In this document: positions 60,355 to 64,000 of the stretch, in pieces
Numbering within the stretch: position 1 is the first letter of the stretch
Layout of the letters: the number at the start of each line of letters is the position of its first letter
NCBI GenBank assembly: GCA_910595805.1
Contig: CAJVCK010000002.1
Coordinates: 36,623-100,622 of the forward strand
Length of the DNA stretch: 64,000 nucleotides
Reading direction: 5' to 3'
Source: an uncultured Candidatus Thioglobus sp.
Lineage (GTDB): Bacteria; Pseudomonadota; Gammaproteobacteria; PS1; Thioglobaceae
Made by a program: the position numbers and the translations under genes
Notes under the pieces: generated by a model
The model's input: only the letters and a program-made list of their open reading frames with translations
Told to the model about the DNA's origin: nothing
The model's database searches: none

Positions 60355-61182
60355 TTATTTATTTCTACGACGTACGATAAGTTTATCAGTACGTTTATTA
60401 CTACGTGTTTTGTAACCCTTAGTTGGTGTACCCCAAGGCGAAACTGGATGACGACCACCACTAGTTTTACCTTCACCACCACCATGAGGGTGATCTACTG
60501 GATTCATTACAACACCACGTACAGTAGGTCTTACACCTCTCCAACGTGTTGCACCAGCTTTACCTAATTTTCTTAAACTATGTTCTTTCTTTGATACTTC
60601 ACCAATCGTCGCACGACACTCAGCTAATACTTTACGTACTTCTCCAGAACGCAGTCTAAGTGTTACATAAGAGCCTTCCTTAGCAATTAACTGTGCTGAT
60701 GTACCCGCACTACGAGCCATCTGCGCACCTTTGCCTGGTTTAAGTTCAATACAATGTATTACACTACCTAATGGAATGTTTGCACATGGCATTACATTTC
60801 CTGCTTGAATGGAAACTGAATTACCTGAAACAACTGTATCGCCAACTGTTAGTCCGTTTGGTGCAATAATGTATGTACGTTCACCATCAGCATATAAAAC
60901 TAAAGCAATGTTAGCACTACGATTTGGATCGTATTCTATGCGCTCAACAGTAGCAGGAATATCATCTTTAATTCGTTTAAAGTCAATAGTTCTATAACGA
61001 CGCTTATGACCACCACCTTTGTGACGAACAGTAATCTTGCCACGATTGTTGCGACCATGAATTCTGTTTTTGCTTTCTGTTAGTGGTGCGTATGGCGCAC
61101 CTTTATGTAGATCTTTATCTACAACACTAACGACAAATCTTCTGCCGGGTGAGGTTGGTTTTCTTTTAATTACTTGTGCCAT
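60355..61182 (-). CDS. rplB: 50S ribosomal protein L2
   Basis: 275 residues, near the peptidyl transferase centre. [34 protein letters not shown] and the basic C-terminus are intact. Confidence 0.98.
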   Translation of the reverse strand: MAQVIKRKPTSPGRRFVVSVVDKDLHKGAPYAPLTESKNRIHGRNNRGKITVRHKGGGHKRRYRTIDFKRIKDDIPATVERIEYDPNRSANIALVLYADGERTYIIAPNGLTVGDTVVSGNSVSIQAGNVMPCANIPLGSVIHCIELKPGKGAQMARSAGTSAQLIAKEGSYVTLRLRSGEVRKVLAECRATIGEVSKKEHSLRKLGKAGATRWRGVRPTVRGVVMNPVDHPHGGGEGKTSGGRHPVSPWGTPTKGYKTRSNKRTDKLIVRRRNK

Positions 61183-61194
61183 AATCCTTTCTCT

Positions 61195-61485
61195 TTAAGA
61201 TGCGCTAACGTCAATCATTTGACCTTCAGACACTTTAACCATTGCCTTCTTCCAGTCAACTCTTCGACCAATTTTGCCTTTAAAAATTTTCTTTTTACCT
61301 TTCACATTAGAAGTAGTAACATTAAGTACAGTTACTCCAAATAATGTTTCAACTGCTGCTTTAATTTCCTTCTTATTACTATCAGAACGCACTTTAAATG
61401 CATATTGATTGTGTGCTGAGAGCATAGTAGTTTTCTCAGAAACAATTGGTGCCAATAGGGTTTTTAATACTTTTTCTTGATTCAT
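61195..61485 (-). CDS. rplW: 50S ribosomal protein L23
   Basis: 96 residues, docking site at the tunnel exit. [20 protein letters not shown] and [17 protein letters not shown] loop ([18 protein letters not shown]). Overlaps rplD by four bases. Confidence 0.98.
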   Translation of the reverse strand: MNQEKVLKTLLAPIVSEKTTMLSAHNQYAFKVRSDSNKKEIKAAVETLFGVTVLNVTTSNVKGKKKIFKGKIGRRVDWKKAMVKVSEGQMIDVSAS

Positions 61486-62096
61486 AACATTGCCTCAATT
61501 TTTTTCAATGCTGCTTCTGTTAAAACAACATTCTCATAACCAATTAAACTAACTGGATCAATGCTTTGCGTGTCACATACACCAACATGGTATAAATTAC
61601 GTGAAGAAAGATATAAGTTCTCATCTAGCTCATCTGTCATTAATAATGCATCTTTAACATCTAATACTTTAAGTAATGAGGTTACATTTTTTGTTTTTGC
61701 ATCTTTAATATCAAAATCTTTTACAATTTTTAAACGCTCAGAACGAACAAGTTCTGAAAAAATAACACTGATTGCACCTTTGTACATTTTCTTGTTAACT
61801 TTTTGAGAGTAACTACGAGGTTGTGCTGCAAATGTCACACCACCAGAACGCCAGATTGGTCCACGAGACGTACCAGCACGTGCTCGGCCAGTACCTTTTT
61901 GTGCCCATGGTTTTTTACCGCCACCACTTACTGCAGCACGATTTTTTTGTGCCTTAGAGCCTTGGCGACCAGAAGACATATAGGCAGTCGTAACTTGGTG
62001 AACCAATGATTGGTTAAAGTCTCTTGCAAAAATAGTATCCGCAACTTCTGCAGAAGTGGACTTATTTGTGCTTACATTTAATACATTTAATTTCAT
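61482..62096 (-). CDS. rplD: 50S ribosomal protein L4
   Basis: 204 residues. The tunnel loop [19 protein letters not shown] is conserved. In E. coli L4 represses the S10 operon through the rpsJ leader; the leader here is about 60 bases, shorter than the enteric one, so the same control is doubtful. Confidence 0.98.
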   Translation of the reverse strand: MKLNVLNVSTNKSTSAEVADTIFARDFNQSLVHQVTTAYMSSGRQGSKAQKNRAAVSGGGKKPWAQKGTGRARAGTSRGPIWRSGGVTFAAQPRSYSQKVNKKMYKGAISVIFSELVRSERLKIVKDFDIKDAKTKNVTSLLKVLDVKDALLMTDELDENLYLSSRNLYHVGVCDTQSIDPVSLIGYENVVLTEAALKKIEAML

Positions 62097-62108
62097 CTTA
62101 AACCTTAT

Positions 62109-62852
62109 TTATTCCGTTTCAGCCTCTGACGCTGTCGCTTCTTCTGCTAATTGTGCATCTTTTTGCTCTTGAATTTGTTTACTAATGCCGATATTTATTT
62201 TGTCTTTCTTAGTAGATAACATAACTTTAACAAAGCCACTTTTAGATCCAGGAATCGCACCTTTTACTAACAACAAGTTCTTAGCACTATCTACTCTAAT
62301 AACCTCTAAACATTCTTCAGTAACCTGCTCATCACCCATGTGACCTGCCATTTTTTTACCTTTAAATACTCGACCAGGTTCTTGACATTGACCAGTTGAA
62401 CCAATCGCTCTGTGAGAGATTGAGTTACCATGCGTTGCATCTTGCATTGAAAAGTTATGGCGCTTTACACCACCCTGATAACCTTTACCTTTAGATTGAC
62501 CTGTAACATCAATATAGTGTCCTGGACCAAATAGTGAAACGTCAAAACTAGTTGCATCACCAATTTCATCAGCGTCAGCTGTAAATTCCCAAAGACCTAA
62601 ACCGATCTCTTGTGAGGATTTTGCATAATGACCTTTAGTAGCAGAAGATACACGACGTACTTTTGCTTCACCTTTTTTGTTAACCTTAACACCGGTAGTG
62701 ACTTGAACCGCACTATAGCCATCTACTTCTATTGTTCTTGTTTGAACAACACGATTAGGCTCAATTTTAATAACACTAACTGGCGTAGCTGAGCCGTCGT
62801 CAGACATAATGCGTGTCATTCCTAATTTTTGTCCTACTAAACCAATTGCCAT
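62109..62852 (-). CDS. rplC: 50S ribosomal protein L3 with acidic C-terminal tail
   Basis: 247 residues against about 209 in E. coli. The core is complete, with [20 protein letters not shown] including the glutamine methylated by PrmB in E. coli. The extra length is a C-terminal tail of about 30 residues rich in Glu, Ala and Gln, ending TASEAETE. Confidence 0.97.
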   Translation of the reverse strand: MAIGLVGQKLGMTRIMSDDGSATPVSVIKIEPNRVVQTRTIEVDGYSAVQVTTGVKVNKKGEAKVRRVSSATKGHYAKSSQEIGLGLWEFTADADEIGDATSFDVSLFGPGHYIDVTGQSKGKGYQGGVKRHNFSMQDATHGNSISHRAIGSTGQCQEPGRVFKGKKMAGHMGDEQVTEECLEVIRVDSAKNLLLVKGAIPGSKSGFVKVMLSTKKDKINIGISKQIQEQKDAQLAEEATASEAETE

Positions 62853-62882
62853 GATCTTATTCCTAAATTACTGTTTGTATTC

Positions 62883-63194
62883 TTAGTTAAGTTTAATTGC
62901 TACATCAACACCTGCAGCTAAATCCAACTTCATTAGTGCGTCAACTGTTTTGTCAGTTGGGCTAACTACGTCCATCAATCTTACGTATGTTCTTAATTCG
63001 TATTGATCTCTTGCTTTTTTGTTAACGTGCGGAGAAGTTAATACGGTAAAACGCTCTTTTTTAGATGGTAAAGGGATTGGACCTCTTACACTGGCGCCTG
63101 TACGCTTAGCTGTCTCTACAATCTCAAGCGCTGATTTGTCGATTAAACGATGATCAAATGCTTTTAACTTAATTCTAATATTTTGATTGCTCAT
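62883..63194 (-). CDS. rpsJ: 30S ribosomal protein S10
   Basis: 103 residues, also the NusE partner of NusB in antitermination. [20 protein letters not shown] and [20 protein letters not shown] are typical. First gene after the promoter at 63248-63266. Confidence 0.98.
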   Translation of the reverse strand: MSNQNIRIKLKAFDHRLIDKSALEIVETAKRTGASVRGPIPLPSKKERFTVLTSPHVNKKARDQYELRTYVRLMDVVSPTDKTVDALMKLDLAAGVDVAIKLN

Positions 63195-63247
63195 GTGCCT
63201 TAAATCCTATTAATAAACCTATCTATTTTTACGTTAATCTTTTGAAA

Positions 63248-63282
63248 CGAAAAACCGAAGATTATACAAGAAACCTTCAGTC
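63248..63282 (-). promoter_or_regulatory. Promoter of the S10 operon in the tuf-rpsJ gap
   Basis: Minus strand: perfect TATAAT (63266-63261), three bases, then CGGTTTTTCG (63257-63248), identical in layout to the alpha-operon promoter. No good -35 is seen. CTGAAG (63280-63275) can pair with CTTCGG (63260-63255 side) before T5, so a weak terminator for tuf may overlap. Confidence 0.65.
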
Positions 63283-63300
63283 TTAAATTAACTAATACTC

Positions 63301-64000
63301 TTAATCTGTCACCTTAGCAACAACACCCGCACCAACTGTACGACCGCCTTCTCTAATTGCGAATCTTAAGCCGTCTTCCATAGCGATTGGTGATAGCAAC
63401 TCTACTTGCATCTTCACGTTATCACCAGGCATTACCATCTCTACGCCTTCAGGTAGCTTACAAGCGCCTGTCACGTCAGTTGTTCTGAAGTAGAACTGTG
63501 GACGGTAGTTATCAAAGAATGGTGTGTGACGACCACCTTCATCTTTACTTAATACATATACTTCTGCTTCAAACTGAGCGTGTGGTTTAATTGAGCCTGG
63601 CTTAGCTAATACTTGACCACGTTCAACATCTTCACGCTTAGTACCACGAAGAAGGACACCAACGTTATCACCAGCTTCACCTGAATCTAGTAACTTACGG
63701 AACATCTCAACACCTGTACAAGTTGTAGTTTGTGTATCTCTAATACCAACGATTTCTAATTCATCACCAACGTTAACGATACCTGCTTCAATACGACCAG
63801 TAACAACTGTGCCACGACCAGAGATTGAGAATACGTCTTCAACTGGCATTACAAATGTCTTATCAGTATCACGCTCAGGCTGTGGAATATAGTTATCCAT
63901 CTCCTCAACTAACTTTAAGATCGAAGGTACGCCGATGTCTGAAGTGTCGCCTTCTAATGCTTTAAGTGCAGAACCAAGGACTACTGGTGTGTCATCACCA
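63301..64000 (-). CDS. tuf: Elongation factor Tu, 5' end cut by window edge
   Basis: About 232 C-terminal residues of EF-Tu (family about 396), covering the end of the G domain and domains II and [51 protein letters not shown] and the end [15 protein letters not shown] are diagnostic. The frame is open to the edge. tuf just upstream of rpsJ is the usual str-S10 order. Confidence 0.97.
   Translation of the reverse strand, partial: GDDTPVVLGSALKALEGDTSDIGVPSILKLVEEMDNYIPQPERDTDKTFVMPVEDVFSISGRGTVVTGRIEAGIVNVGDELEIVGIRDTQTTTCTGVEMFRKLLDSGEAGDNVGVLLRGTKREDVERGQVLAKPGSIKPHAQFEAEVYVLSKDEGGRHTPFFDNYRPQFYFRTTDVTGACKLPEGVEMVMPGDNVKMQVELLSPIAMEDGLRFAIREGGRTVGAGVVAKVTD

Overview
The window is ordinary core chromosome of an AT-rich gammaproteobacterium, very probably a sulfur oxidiser of the SUP05 / Candidatus Thioglobus group. 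This rests on gammaproteobacterial gene order (pabC-mltG-tmk-holB, tig-clpP-clpX-lon, yhdP-tldD, S10-spc-alpha operons), the sulfur-carrier pair tusA-dsrE2, a periplasmic DsrE-like protein, a TauE/SafE exporter and several small c-type cytochromes. The genus is inference; no rRNA is present to fix it. I see no CRISPR, prophage, insertion sequence, tRNA or rRNA. Coding density is high: no gap between genes exceeds about 280 bases.

Layout. 1-4462 (minus): nuoA-F of respiratory complex I, with a promoter upstream of nuoA and a palindromic repeat between nuoD and nuoE. 4541-8457 (minus): tldD and a short yhdP-like AsmA protein. 8518-13741 (minus): short asparaginase-like protein, yggS, pyrK, argB, a lipoprotein cytochrome c, hemW, rdgB. 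13805-16683: rpiA, bepA (minus), then tusA-dsrE2 behind a near-consensus promoter. 16741-22727 (minus): HAD phosphatase, LOG protein, hemL, holB, tmk and a fused pabC-mltG gene. 22948-28367: DUF302 protein, metallo-hydrolase, ppnP and pepA (minus), dsbC, rsmB. 28390-37962: KefB-type antiporter, periplasmic DsrE protein, and the proteostasis cluster tig-clpP-clpX-hflX-lon. 38098-39132 (minus): two c-type cytochromes, each followed by a hairpin. 39347-48730: engB, an AddB-like nuclease, an HtrA-type protease with a displaced signal peptide, cca, msrB-mpl-ubiX, tauE and an alpha/beta hydrolase.

48884-64000 (minus) is the ribosomal-protein superoperon, transcribed from tuf (cut by the window edge) through rpsJ to rplQ, then rpsU and yqeY. 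Two strong promoter-like sites, upstream of rpsJ and between rpmJ and rpsM, share an identical 10-bp start-site box. L30 carries an unusual Lys/Ala/Pro tail built from a 15-bp tandem repeat.

I found no wholly new multi-gene system. The most noteworthy local features are the PabC-MltG fusion, the HtrA-like protease whose signal peptide lies one base out of frame at an A7 run, the two related palindromic repeats, the shared box at the ribosomal promoters, and the L30 tail.
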